Source: Bacteroidota bacterium (GTDB lineage: Bacteria; Bacteroidota; Bacteroidia; Flavobacteriales; Flavobacteriaceae). Taken from it: a DNA stretch of 5,826 bases. Every line of letters begins with the position of its first letter. Position 1 is the first letter of the stretch. The stretch covers positions 1-5,826 of the forward strand of contig JADFSQ010000146.1 in assembly GCA_022560715.1 (NCBI GenBank). Direction: 5' to 3'. Shown here in pieces: positions 1-5,667 of the stretch. The translations under genes and the position numbers were made by a program. Below the pieces are notes generated by a model. The model was given only the letters and a program-made list of their open reading frames with translations. It was not told the DNA's origin and searched no databases.

Positions 1-135
1 AAACTAAGAAAAATTTTTGATATACCTGCAGATGAAATGATTATGGATTGTCATTGGGATAAAGAGTGGAATCAGTTAGTTGTAGAAACTATTAAAGAAG
101 GTGTCAGTATTTATAAAAAAACTTTTAAGAACTAA
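1..135 (+). CDS. C-terminal end of an unidentified protein (5' truncated by window edge)
   Basis: Frame 1 is open from the first base to a TAA at 133-135 and encodes 44 residues that begin KLRKIFDIPADEMIMDC and end IYKKTFKN. The codon use and lysine-rich tail suit a real gene end in this AT-rich genome. The fragment is mixed helical and charged, with no membrane segment and no motif that I recognise. The gene runs towards gldC and stops 63 bp short of the gldC stop codon, so the two are convergent and not part of one operon. I cannot name a function. The reading frame is likely real, but with only the tail present it could still be a degraded gene. Confidence 0.6.
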   Translation, partial: KLRKIFDIPADEMIMDCHWDKEWNQLVVETIKEGVSIYKKTFKN

Positions 136-177
136 GTTAAAATATACCTTATTAAATTAGCTGCGAGAAGAGAATTT

Positions 178-200
178 CAATATTATATTGTACTTATTTT
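178..200. terminator. Weak AT-rich palindrome between convergent genes, possible terminator
   Basis: The 13-bp sequence CAATATTATATTG (178-190) is a perfect palindrome around a central T. On the plus strand it is followed by TACTTATTTT. It sits between the stop of the leftmost gene and the stop of gldC, where a terminator is expected. The stem is only about five A/T-rich pairs once a loop is allowed, so it would be weak. It is noted mainly because nothing better exists in this spacer. Confidence 0.2.
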
Positions 201-534
201 ACGTCTTCAACTTCAATTTCTCTGCAAAATAATCGCAAAAGTCTTTCATAGTGGCTGTCATCTTTTCGTCTTGTGTGGCACGATAAAATGTATCGCTCAT
301 TGCGACTAAAGTTTGATGAAAAAACACGTTCATTTCTTCAACAGGCATATCTTTTGTCCATAAATCTATTCGTAATGCCTCTTTTGCTTTATTGTCCCAA
401 ACCGAAAGCAGTATTGCCTTTGCTTCAGCATCTAATATACCACCATCAGTCGCCGACCATGATAATTTTTCTGGCACTCGGTTGTCATCAAGGGTCACAT
501 TGATTTCTATTTTAGAGTTATGTGTTTTCGACAT
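199..534 (-). CDS. gldC: Gliding motility protein GldC
   Basis: This 111-residue protein has no signal peptide, lipobox or membrane segment, so it should be cytoplasmic. It matches my recollection of flavobacterial GldC, including NRVPEKLSWSATDGG (residues 18-32), the LRIDLWTKDMPVEEM block and the C-terminal half around FHQTLVAMSDTFYRATQDEK and MKDFCDYFAEKL. In Flavobacterium johnsoniae, gldC lies directly downstream of gldB. Its loss reduces colony spreading without abolishing gliding, so it is an accessory rather than a core motor component. The biochemical role is unknown. The ATG at 534 overlaps the gldB stop by one base (TAATG), which suggests translational coupling. No separate promoter is visible, and expression probably depends on the gldB transcript. 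The length is normal for the family. Confidence 0.93.
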   Translation of the reverse strand: MSKTHNSKIEINVTLDDNRVPEKLSWSATDGGILDAEAKAILLSVWDNKAKEALRIDLWTKDMPVEEMNVFFHQTLVAMSDTFYRATQDEKMTATMKDFCDYFAEKLKLKT

Positions 535-1493
535 TATTTACGAGGTTTAAATTTAGAATTATTAAAAATATCTTCAGCAGTCGAGCCAAGCATTTGCAGT
601 AAAGTAACATCGTTATTTTTCATATAAGCCCTTACAATCTGCCAACCTAAATATTGCCCAATGCGACCTGGCGATTCTTTATCTAATTCCAGATTAAATT
701 TAGAAAAAGGTGCAGGATTAATAAAACGTAATACTAATTTAGGATTCTTATCGAACAATAATTCTCTTTCCACAAAGTAGCTCCAAATATAACGTTCATT
801 ATCGATTGCCCAAACCAATTGTTCTTTTGTGTAGCCCATTTTTTCTTCATCGCTTTTAAAAGGAATCACAGCATCTTTAAAATACAGAACCTTCCCAAAA
901 TATATCATTTCGTCTAACAGCGATTTTCTTTTAGGTTGATAAATGTTTTGTATTGCATATTGAGCCGCCAAATCTGAAACAATTTGAGATGCTTCAAAAT
1001 TCTGTTTAATATAATTATGAATCCTACCATAAAACTCGTGGTCTTCGCCTAAATACGTGTCTAAAGCAATAAGCACAATGGTGTCGGTAACTATGGTTTT
1101 GTTTCTATACTCAACATCCGAAGTTAATGTAATAATTCTGGGCGATTTGAATGTTTTAAAATAATATTTTAAATGCTGAAACATGGATTGTATGTCATCT
1201 TCAAAAGCAGTTTCATTAGGAAAAGCCTTTTCAACTTCTTTATTTAATTGCCACTGTAATGTGTCATTAATTCTGTTAATCCATACCGAATCATTAAACC
1301 GTTTTGAAAACATAAACGGGTAATCATTTTTTAATTGCGGAAGACCATTAGGCGTAACTTTAGCAAAAAGTTTATCAAAACGCTCTACATTTACAGTCAC
1401 ATCTATTTCAGCAATTTTCTGCTCTAATTTGCTTTCAATTTCGCAGGAGAATACAAAACAAATAATTACAAAAAAACTTAATATTTTATGCAT
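534..1493 (-). CDS. gldB: Gliding motility lipoprotein GldB
   Basis: This 319-residue envelope protein is needed for gliding in Flavobacterium johnsoniae, where gldB mutants are non-motile. It begins with a short lipoprotein signal: basic MHK, a hydrophobic core at about residues 4-15, and lipobox VFSC with the lipidated cysteine at residue 17. The next residues, EIES, do not form a clear surface-export signal, so a periplasm-facing lipoprotein is the simplest reading. The mature part has the GldB pattern: INDTLQWQLNKEVEKAFP (residues 75-92), the segment around LLDEMIYFGKVLYF (192-205), EEKMGYTKEQLVWAIDNE (216-233) and SPGRIGQYLGWQIVRAYM (274-291). The gene is the first of a two-gene unit with gldC and is divergent from nadE across 86 bp. 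The start at 1493 is chosen because it places the signal peptide correctly. Length and features look intact. Confidence 0.94.
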   Translation of the reverse strand: MHKILSFFVIICFVFSCEIESKLEQKIAEIDVTVNVERFDKLFAKVTPNGLPQLKNDYPFMFSKRFNDSVWINRINDTLQWQLNKEVEKAFPNETAFEDDIQSMFQHLKYYFKTFKSPRIITLTSDVEYRNKTIVTDTIVLIALDTYLGEDHEFYGRIHNYIKQNFEASQIVSDLAAQYAIQNIYQPKRKSLLDEMIYFGKVLYFKDAVIPFKSDEEKMGYTKEQLVWAIDNERYIWSYFVERELLFDKNPKLVLRFINPAPFSKFNLELDKESPGRIGQYLGWQIVRAYMKNNDVTLLQMLGSTAEDIFNNSKFKPRK

Positions 1494-1506
1494 ATAATTT
1501 AGTTAT

Positions 1507-1514
1507 CAAACTTA
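1507..1514 (-). promoter_or_regulatory. Candidate gldB -7 box (proximal)
   Basis: On the minus strand these bases read TAAGTTTG, a full match to the Bacteroidota -7 consensus TAnnTTTG. The box would place the transcript start only a few bases before the gldB ATG at 1493. No clear -33 TTG/TTTG lies 17-23 bp upstream. This one and the distal box at 1563-1570 are alternatives, or may act together. Confidence 0.3.
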
Positions 1515-1549
1515 AACGATATTAATTTTTATTAATTACTCTATTCGCT

Positions 1550-1557
1550 TATTTTTG
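1550..1557 (+). promoter_or_regulatory. Candidate nadE -7 box
   Basis: The plus strand reads TATTTTTG, matching TAnnTTTG. Transcription would begin about 1562-1565, giving a leader of roughly 15-18 bases before the nadE ATG at 1580. A recognisable -33 TTTG is absent: the expected region around 1526-1530 is only T-rich. The box lies in the gldB-nadE spacer and its TTTG forms part of the left arm of a palindrome at 1554-1566. Confidence 0.4.
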
Positions 1558-1562
1558 TTCGA

Positions 1563-1590
1563 CAAAGGTAATATTCTTTATGAACTCAAA
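1563..1590 (-). promoter_or_regulatory. Candidate distal gldB promoter overlapping the nadE start
   Basis: On the minus strand TACCTTTG (1570-1563) matches TAnnTTTG. A TTTG (1590-1587) lies 16 bases upstream, close to the usual 17-23 base spacing. The -33 box would fall inside the first codons of nadE. The predicted gldB leader would be about 60 bases. The AT-rich background makes chance matches possible. Confidence 0.35.
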
Positions 1591-2368
1591 AAAGGTTGTT
1601 TCATATATTGTAAATTGGCTCAAAGACTATGCTGTTAAAGCAAATGTCAATGGGTTTGTAGTTGGTATTTCCGGTGGAATTGATTCAGCAGTTACCTCAA
1701 CCCTATGTGCAAAAACTGGTTTAGACGTATTATGTATGGAAATGCCGATACATCAGGCAAAAAGTCATGTTACAAGAGCACAAGAACATATCGCACAATT
1801 AAAAAAGCAATTTAAAAATGTGAGTGATGTAAGAGTTGATTTAACGCCTGTTTTTGAAACATTTAAAACCGAGGTTTCACTTGAAGGCAATCTTACAACG
1901 GTTGATATGGCATTGGCTAATACTCGAGCGCGATTACGAATGACTACGCTTTTTTATCATGCAGGATTATTAAACTTACTTGTTGCAGGTACAGGAAATA
2001 AAGTTGAAGACTTTGGTGTAGGTTTCTACACAAAATATGGTGATGGAGGTGTTGATTTAAGTCCAATTGCCGATTTGTTAAAATCGCAAGTATATCAATT
2101 AGGCGAGTACTTACAAGTTCCAGATGCTATAATGATTGCAGCACCAAGCGACGGATTATTTGGTGATGCCAGAAGTGATGAAGACCAAATAGGAGCAAAT
2201 TATGATGAGTTAGAATGGGCAATGCAAATAGATTCTGAAGGAAAAACTATTGATGCTTTTAAAGGTCGCGAAAAAGAAGTGTTTAGCATTTTTAAACGCT
2301 ACAATACAGCCAATAAACATAAAATGATTCCTATTCCCATCTGTAAGATTCCTAAAGATTTTATGTAA
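1580..2368 (+). CDS. nadE: NH3-dependent NAD(+) synthetase
   Basis: The product catalyses the last step of NAD biosynthesis: nicotinate adenine dinucleotide + ATP + NH3 to NAD + AMP + PPi, in the cytoplasm. Its 262 residues form only the synthetase domain. There is no N-terminal carbon-nitrogen hydrolase (glutaminase) domain, so ammonia rather than glutamine is the expected nitrogen donor. Visible motifs are the ATP pyrophosphatase P-loop SGGIDS (residues 31-36), ANTRARLRM (113-121), GTGNKVEDF (137-145), the strongly conserved TKYGDGG (151-157) followed by DLSPIADLLKSQV, and the substrate-loop segment RSDEDQIG (198-205). All catalytic blocks are present and the length is typical. The ATG at 1580 leaves a normal short N-terminal helix before the P-loop. 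The gene is divergent from gldB and 120 bp upstream of the response regulator, so co-transcription is possible but not shown. Confidence 0.97.
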   Translation: MNSKKVVSYIVNWLKDYAVKANVNGFVVGISGGIDSAVTSTLCAKTGLDVLCMEMPIHQAKSHVTRAQEHIAQLKKQFKNVSDVRVDLTPVFETFKTEVSLEGNLTTVDMALANTRARLRMTTLFYHAGLLNLLVAGTGNKVEDFGVGFYTKYGDGGVDLSPIADLLKSQVYQLGEYLQVPDAIMIAAPSDGLFGDARSDEDQIGANYDELEWAMQIDSEGKTIDAFKGREKEVFSIFKRYNTANKHKMIPIPICKIPKDFM

Positions 2369-2406
2369 TTTTTTATAAATAAAGGGAGGTTTTACTGTTT
2401 TTTTTG

Positions 2407-2414
2407 TACTTTTA
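2407..2414 (+). promoter_or_regulatory. Near-consensus -7 box upstream of the response regulator
   Basis: TACTTTTA differs from TAnnTTTG only at the last base. It follows an eight-T run (2398-2405) and would start transcription close to 2419-2422, leaving a leader of about 70 bases. No clear -33 box is seen at the right distance. The call rests on one imperfect motif. Confidence 0.25.
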
Positions 2415-2417
2415 AAC

Positions 2418-2430
2418 GTTAATCATTAAC
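2418..2430. promoter_or_regulatory. Perfect 13-bp palindrome, candidate operator of the response regulator gene
   Basis: GTTAATCATTAAC has two perfect 6-base arms around a central C. It lies about 60 bp before the regulator's ATG and just downstream of the near-consensus -7 box at 2407-2414. A dimeric regulator bound here would block or modulate transcription start. LuxR/NarL-type proteins commonly bind short two-fold symmetric sites, so autoregulation is possible, but that is inference. The single-base centre makes an RNA hairpin less likely than a DNA-binding site. Confidence 0.3.
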
Positions 2431-2488
2431 AGTCATCCTTTTTCTATTTGTGATTACGCCTTCTTAATACTAACTAAAAACTTATATC

Positions 2489-3118
2489 ATGATTAAGGTA
2501 TTAGTTGCAGATTTTCATCCTATTATAAGAACTGGACTTCGGATGCTTTTTGAAACCTCTCAAGACATTCAAGTTATTGGAAGTGTAATTACTGGAAAAG
2601 AATTATTCGATTTTGTAGGTAAAAATGATGTAGATGTGGTGCTTTCTGAAATTGATTTGCCTGAACTTAACGGCATTACAGCACTTAGAACTTTAAAAAA
2701 AGAGTATAGCCATGTAAGAGTTATTATGTTTAGCTCGCATCCTGAAGAAATCTATGCAATAAGTTGTATTAAAGCTGGTGCATCTGGTTATTTAACTAAA
2801 ACAGTAAGTACACAAACTATTAAAGAAGCTATTATTAAAGTGTATAATGGAGGTATTTACATTAGTAATAATTTAGCGCAACGTTTGGCATTTGATGAAC
2901 GCGGAAACAAACCAAGTAAACTCTACAAAAAACTGTCAATGCGTGAAGTTGAAGTTTTAAAATTATTATCCTCTGGCAGAAGAAATAAAGAAATCGCTAA
3001 AGAGTTAGAAATTAATGAAAAAACCATAAGCACCTATAAAGCCAGACTAATGAAAAAACTTAATGTCACTAATCTCGTAGATCTTGTAAACCAGGCAAGA
3101 CATTTAGAATTAGGTTAA
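2489..3118 (+). CDS. NarL/LuxR-type response regulator with degenerate receiver (Asp to Glu)
   Basis: This 209-residue DNA-binding regulator has a CheY-like receiver (about residues 1-120) and a LuxR/GerE helix-turn-helix (about 147-205). The HTH is well kept: LSMREVEVLKLLSSGRRNKEIA at 149-170, then KTISTYKARLMKKL at 178-191. In the receiver, the usual acidic pair is D8-F9 instead of two acidic residues. The phosphorylation-site block VVLSEIDLPELNG (50-62) has Glu54 (GAA at 2648-2650) where the acceptor Asp belongs. Ser82 replaces the Thr/Ser switch acceptably, and Lys104 is present in GYLTKT. The fold is therefore intact but the phospho-acceptor is not, and Glu can imitate a phosphorylated state. 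No histidine kinase gene is adjacent. The ATG at 2489 puts the first beta strand (IKVLVAD) directly at the N terminus, as expected. The target genes cannot be read from the sequence. Confidence 0.95.
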   Translation: MIKVLVADFHPIIRTGLRMLFETSQDIQVIGSVITGKELFDFVGKNDVDVVLSEIDLPELNGITALRTLKKEYSHVRVIMFSSHPEEIYAISCIKAGASGYLTKTVSTQTIKEAIIKVYNGGIYISNNLAQRLAFDERGNKPSKLYKKLSMREVEVLKLLSSGRRNKEIAKELEINEKTISTYKARLMKKLNVTNLVDLVNQARHLELG

Positions 3119-3119
3119 C

Positions 3120-5078
3120 TTATAGAACACGATCCAACTTTCTTGATAAAAGTGTTTTTAATTTTGAGTAATCTTTTACTTCTTCTAAAATGCTCTTATT
3201 GGTATCATTTTTATTGTCAATGGTTTCTTGTTTAAATTCGCTTACTTTCTGATCAATTAAAAAACAGCGTAAACTTAAAATAGTTTCATTTACCAATTGT
3301 GCTACACTATGATTTTTAGCTTTTGGAAAAATATTTTTTCGTTGCCAATCATGTAATTCATAACGCTCGTCATTCATTAAAATATTTGTAATATCACTTG
3401 CAATTTTAGGATCTACTTTATTTACAAAATTTTCTAAACCAGTATCTGGATTCTGGTTTAAAGTGTCAATTATTGTATAGTAAAGTTCTCTAAAATTATC
3501 GTTGGAAAACTCCATTTCATCTTCTTGCAAATCCAAATAAATTTTTTCAAATACTTTTGCTTTATGTATAATTGGTTCTAAAATCAGTTCTCCTTCTTCA
3601 TTTTCTTTTAGTACTAAATCTTCAAAATCTTCAGTTTTATTTCCGTAGAGCAGTAATACTTCAATAATTCTTTGCTCTAATTCAAACTGAATATCTACCT
3701 TTTTTAATACGGCTTGGTGTTTAACAACTTCAAAAGCTTTTTGTTTGGTTTGATAGGTTTTATTAGCGTCCCGCAATTCTTTTCTTCCTATTTGTGCCAA
3801 TGTGCTAAAGAGTACATCTTCGCTAATATCCATAATTCGCGCACATTCTTGCACATAAATTTCTGTTTGAATACGATCAGGAATTTTCGAAATACTTGTC
3901 ACCATATCTCTAATTAAATCAGCCTTTTTTACAGGATCGTTTTTGGCTTCTTCCATGAGCAAAGCTGCCTTATAAGCAATAAAATCTTTGGAATTTTCTT
4001 GAAGATACAATGTCAACTCTTCAAATGTATTTTGTTTTGCAAAACTATCTGGATCTTCGCCATCTGGAAACGTACAAACTTTTACATTCATACCTTGTTC
4101 TAAAATAAGGTCGATGCCTCGAAGCGAAGCTCTAATTCCAGCCGCATCACCATCAAACAAAACCGTAATATTTTTTGTAAGCCTGTTAACAAGTCTAATT
4201 TGGTCTGGTGTTAAAGCTGTCCCAGAAGAAGATACTACGTTTTTTATTCCTTTTTGGTAAAACTGAATCACATCTGTATAACCTTCTACAAGATAACAGT
4301 TGTCTTCTTTTGCAATACTTTGTTTAGCATGATAAATACCATACAGCACTTTACTTTTATGATAAATTTCGCTCTCAGGAGAATTAAGGTACTTAGCAGC
4401 ATTTTTATTAGCGGCTAAAATGCGCCCTCCAAAACCCAATACACGACCAGACATACTGTGAATAGGAAAAATAACACGCCCTTTAAAGCGATCGAAATGC
4501 CTTTCTTCTTTAACAATTGTAAGCCCAGTTTTTTCTAAATAGTCTAACTGATAGCCCTTTTTTAAAGCTTCGTCTGTAAAGGCTTGCCATTCGTCTAAAG
4601 CATACCCTAAATCGAATTTTTTTATCGTTTCTTCGGTAAATTTCCGCTCTTTAAAATAGCTTAATCCAATAGCCTTTCCCTGATCGGTTTTGAGTAATAT
4701 ATTTTGAAAATACTGACTCGCAAATTCACTAACCAAATACATACTTTCACGCTCATCTGCCTGTTGCTTCTGTTCATCGCTCTGTTCGGTTTCTTCAACT
4801 TCAATATTGTATTTTTTGGCGAGGTATTTTATCGCTTCCGGATAGGTGAAATGTTCATGTTCCATTAAAAAAGAAACAACTGTGCCTCCTTTTCCGCTTG
4901 AAAAATCTTTCCAGATCTGTTTTACAGGCGACACCATAAAACTTGGAGTACGTTCTTCGCTAAAAGGACTTAAGCCTTTAAAATTGCTCCCGGCTTTTTT
5001 CAGCATGACAAAATCGCCAATAACCTCCTCTACACGAGCAGCATCAAATACTTGGTCTATGGTCGATCTTGATATCAA
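3120..5078 (-). CDS. dnaG: DNA primase DnaG lacking the zinc ligands; TTG start
   Basis: This 652-residue replicative primase makes RNA primers at the fork and works with the DnaB helicase. Domain order is normal: N-terminal template-binding domain (about 1-95), a Glu/Gln-rich linker (about 95-112), the RNA polymerase core with the TOPRIM fold (about 120-370), and a C-terminal helicase-interaction region. TOPRIM residues are intact and align with E. coli numbering: E265 in EGYTDVI, and D309 and D311 in FDGDAAG. GTALTPDQ (286-293) is also present. The N-terminal zinc-site frame SPFSEERTPSF and KDFSSGKGG is recognisable, but the expected Cys-His-Cys-Cys ligands are S37, S40, D58 and S61. The start is TTG at 5078. 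An in-frame TAA lies two codons upstream (5087-5085), and the next in-frame ATG is residue 25, which would remove the first helix. The gene faces the response regulator gene with one base between stop codons. Confidence 0.97.
   Translation of the reverse strand: MISRSTIDQVFDAARVEEVIGDFVMLKKAGSNFKGLSPFSEERTPSFMVSPVKQIWKDFSSGKGGTVVSFLMEHEHFTYPEAIKYLAKKYNIEVEETEQSDEQKQQADERESMYLVSEFASQYFQNILLKTDQGKAIGLSYFKERKFTEETIKKFDLGYALDEWQAFTDEALKKGYQLDYLEKTGLTIVKEERHFDRFKGRVIFPIHSMSGRVLGFGGRILAANKNAAKYLNSPESEIYHKSKVLYGIYHAKQSIAKEDNCYLVEGYTDVIQFYQKGIKNVVSSSGTALTPDQIRLVNRLTKNITVLFDGDAAGIRASLRGIDLILEQGMNVKVCTFPDGEDPDSFAKQNTFEELTLYLQENSKDFIAYKAALLMEEAKNDPVKKADLIRDMVTSISKIPDRIQTEIYVQECARIMDISEDVLFSTLAQIGRKELRDANKTYQTKQKAFEVVKHQAVLKKVDIQFELEQRIIEVLLLYGNKTEDFEDLVLKENEEGELILEPIIHKAKVFEKIYLDLQEDEMEFSNDNFRELYYTIIDTLNQNPDTGLENFVNKVDPKIASDITNILMNDERYELHDWQRKNIFPKAKNHSVAQLVNETILSLRCFLIDQKVSEFKQETIDNKNDTNKSILEEVKDYSKLKTLLSRKLDRVL
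3124..3159 (+). terminator. Possible terminator for the response regulator, inside the 3' end of dnaG
   Basis: On the plus strand AGAACAC (3124-3130) can pair with GTGTTTT (3152-3158), giving seven pairs including one G-T. An inner ATC/GAT pairing is also possible, and the T run extends through 3159. It lies just past the regulator's stop, antisense to the last codons of dnaG. The loop is 21 bases, so the structure is weak, but there is no intergenic room for a standard terminator here. Confidence 0.25.
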
Positions 5079-5120
5079 ATTATTTTATTTAACAAATTCA
5101 CGATAATATGGTTATTAAGG

Positions 5121-5138
5121 TTTTCGCTTTAGCGGAAA
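5121..5138. repeat. Small inverted repeat in the dnaG/DUF1330 spacer
   Basis: TTTTCGC (5121-5127) and GCGGAAA (5132-5138) form a seven-pair stem with one T-G pair and a TTTA loop. It lies 43 bp upstream of the dnaG start. No T run follows on either strand, so a terminator is unlikely. Short GC-centred palindromes flanked by A/T runs are familiar to me from intergenic regions of Flavobacteriaceae, so this may be a dispersed repeat or a leader hairpin of the dnaG transcript. Confidence 0.35.
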
Positions 5139-5155
5139 TTATTTCGTAAATGTAA

Positions 5156-5174
5156 CACAAAACAAGTTGTTGTG
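5156..5174. promoter_or_regulatory. Imperfect palindrome, candidate protein-binding site
   Basis: CACAA (5156-5160) is mirrored by TTGTG (5170-5174), and an inner ACAA-G-TTGT (5162-5170) is symmetric. The two nested symmetries are offset by a base, so they cannot all pair at once. The site is midway between the divergent dnaG and DUF1330-like genes, where it could affect either. There is no direct evidence of function. Confidence 0.2.
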
Positions 5175-5203
5175 AAAATTAATATCATAGCCAAAATAGG
5201 ACA

Positions 5204-5237
5204 TTGACAGAAAAAACCACTAACTTCGTTACCTTTC
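5204..5237 (+). promoter_or_regulatory. Candidate promoter of the DUF1330-like/molybdoenzyme operon
   Basis: TTG (5204-5206) is followed 23 bases later by TACCTTTC (5230-5237), which differs from TAnnTTTG only in the last base. The spacing is at the long end of the accepted range. A second near match, TAACTTCG (5221-5228), is too close to the TTG. Transcription would start around 5242, leaving a leader of about 35 bases. Confidence 0.35.
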
Positions 5238-5277
5238 AAAAGTCATTCAAATTTAATTCATTTTAATTCGATAAATT

Positions 5278-5667
5278 ATGCTTTCTAATCAAGTTTCTTC
5301 AACCGACGCACAATTAGCAGAACTACAGGCTTATCCAAAAAATACACCTTTAGTGATGCTCAATATTTTAAAATTTAAAGCACAAGCAAGCACTAACGAA
5401 ACTGGTCAGGAAACCTATGCGCGTTATTTTAAAAATGCACAACCTTTTGTTGCTAAATCTGGCGCAAAATTAATCTGGAAAGGTCAGGTTCATAGTACAG
5501 TTATTGGTGATTCAATCAACCAACCACATGTTATTTTTTTGGTAGAATACCCAACTGTAAATCACTTTTTTGCTATGGTTTCAAATCCAGAATATCAAAA
5601 AATTGCAGGAGATCGCTCTATTGCTTTAGAATATGGTGGCTTAATTGCTTGTCAAAATGTTGAATAA
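5278..5667 (+). CDS. DUF1330-like small alpha/beta-barrel protein
   Basis: This 129-residue protein has no signal peptide or membrane segment. The pattern resembles DUF1330 proteins, small dimeric ferredoxin-like barrels of unknown function: a first strand TPLVMLNILKFKA (residues 23-35), the helix TYARYFKNAQPFVAKSG (46-61) with the following strand AKLIWKGQV (63-71), then IGDSINQPHVIFLVEYP (76-91) and a helix with FFAMVSNPEYQKI (97-109) leading to the last strand SIALEYGGLIAC. It is longer than the roughly 95-100 residues of the commonest members, mainly through its N-terminal extension. The stop overlaps the start of the molybdopterin oxidoreductase by one base, so the two are almost certainly co-expressed. 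A role next to a redox enzyme is suggested only by position. The family assignment is from memory of the pattern and could be a neighbouring dimeric-barrel family. Confidence 0.75.
   Translation: MLSNQVSSTDAQLAELQAYPKNTPLVMLNILKFKAQASTNETGQETYARYFKNAQPFVAKSGAKLIWKGQVHSTVIGDSINQPHVIFLVEYPTVNHFFAMVSNPEYQKIAGDRSIALEYGGLIACQNVE

Noticed and set aside
273..503. 76-codon open frame on the plus strand
   Set aside because: It lies entirely antisense to gldC, has no recognisable motif, and gldC matches a known family over its full length.
2381..2390. AAAGGGAGGT resembling a strong Shine-Dalgarno sequence
   Set aside because: No start codon lies at a suitable distance downstream, and the nearest real start is about 100 bases away. 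Strong Shine-Dalgarno use is also not typical of Bacteroidota.
2394..2433. ACTGTT/AACAGT inverted repeat as a nadE terminator
   Set aside because: Six-base arms are separated by 28 bases and are not followed by a T run, so it is too weak to support.
3083..3102. Inverted repeat CTTG/CAAG near the end of the regulator gene, as a dnaG terminator
   Set aside because: The short stem has no T run directly downstream on the minus strand and is explained by coding sequence.
3714..3917. 67-codon open frame on the plus strand
   Set aside because: Shadow of dnaG; the translation is low-complexity and Phe/Asn/Cys-rich, as expected from an antisense reading.
4846..5106. 86-codon open frame on the plus strand
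   Set aside because: Antisense to the conserved N-terminal domain of dnaG; no domain or credible translation signal.
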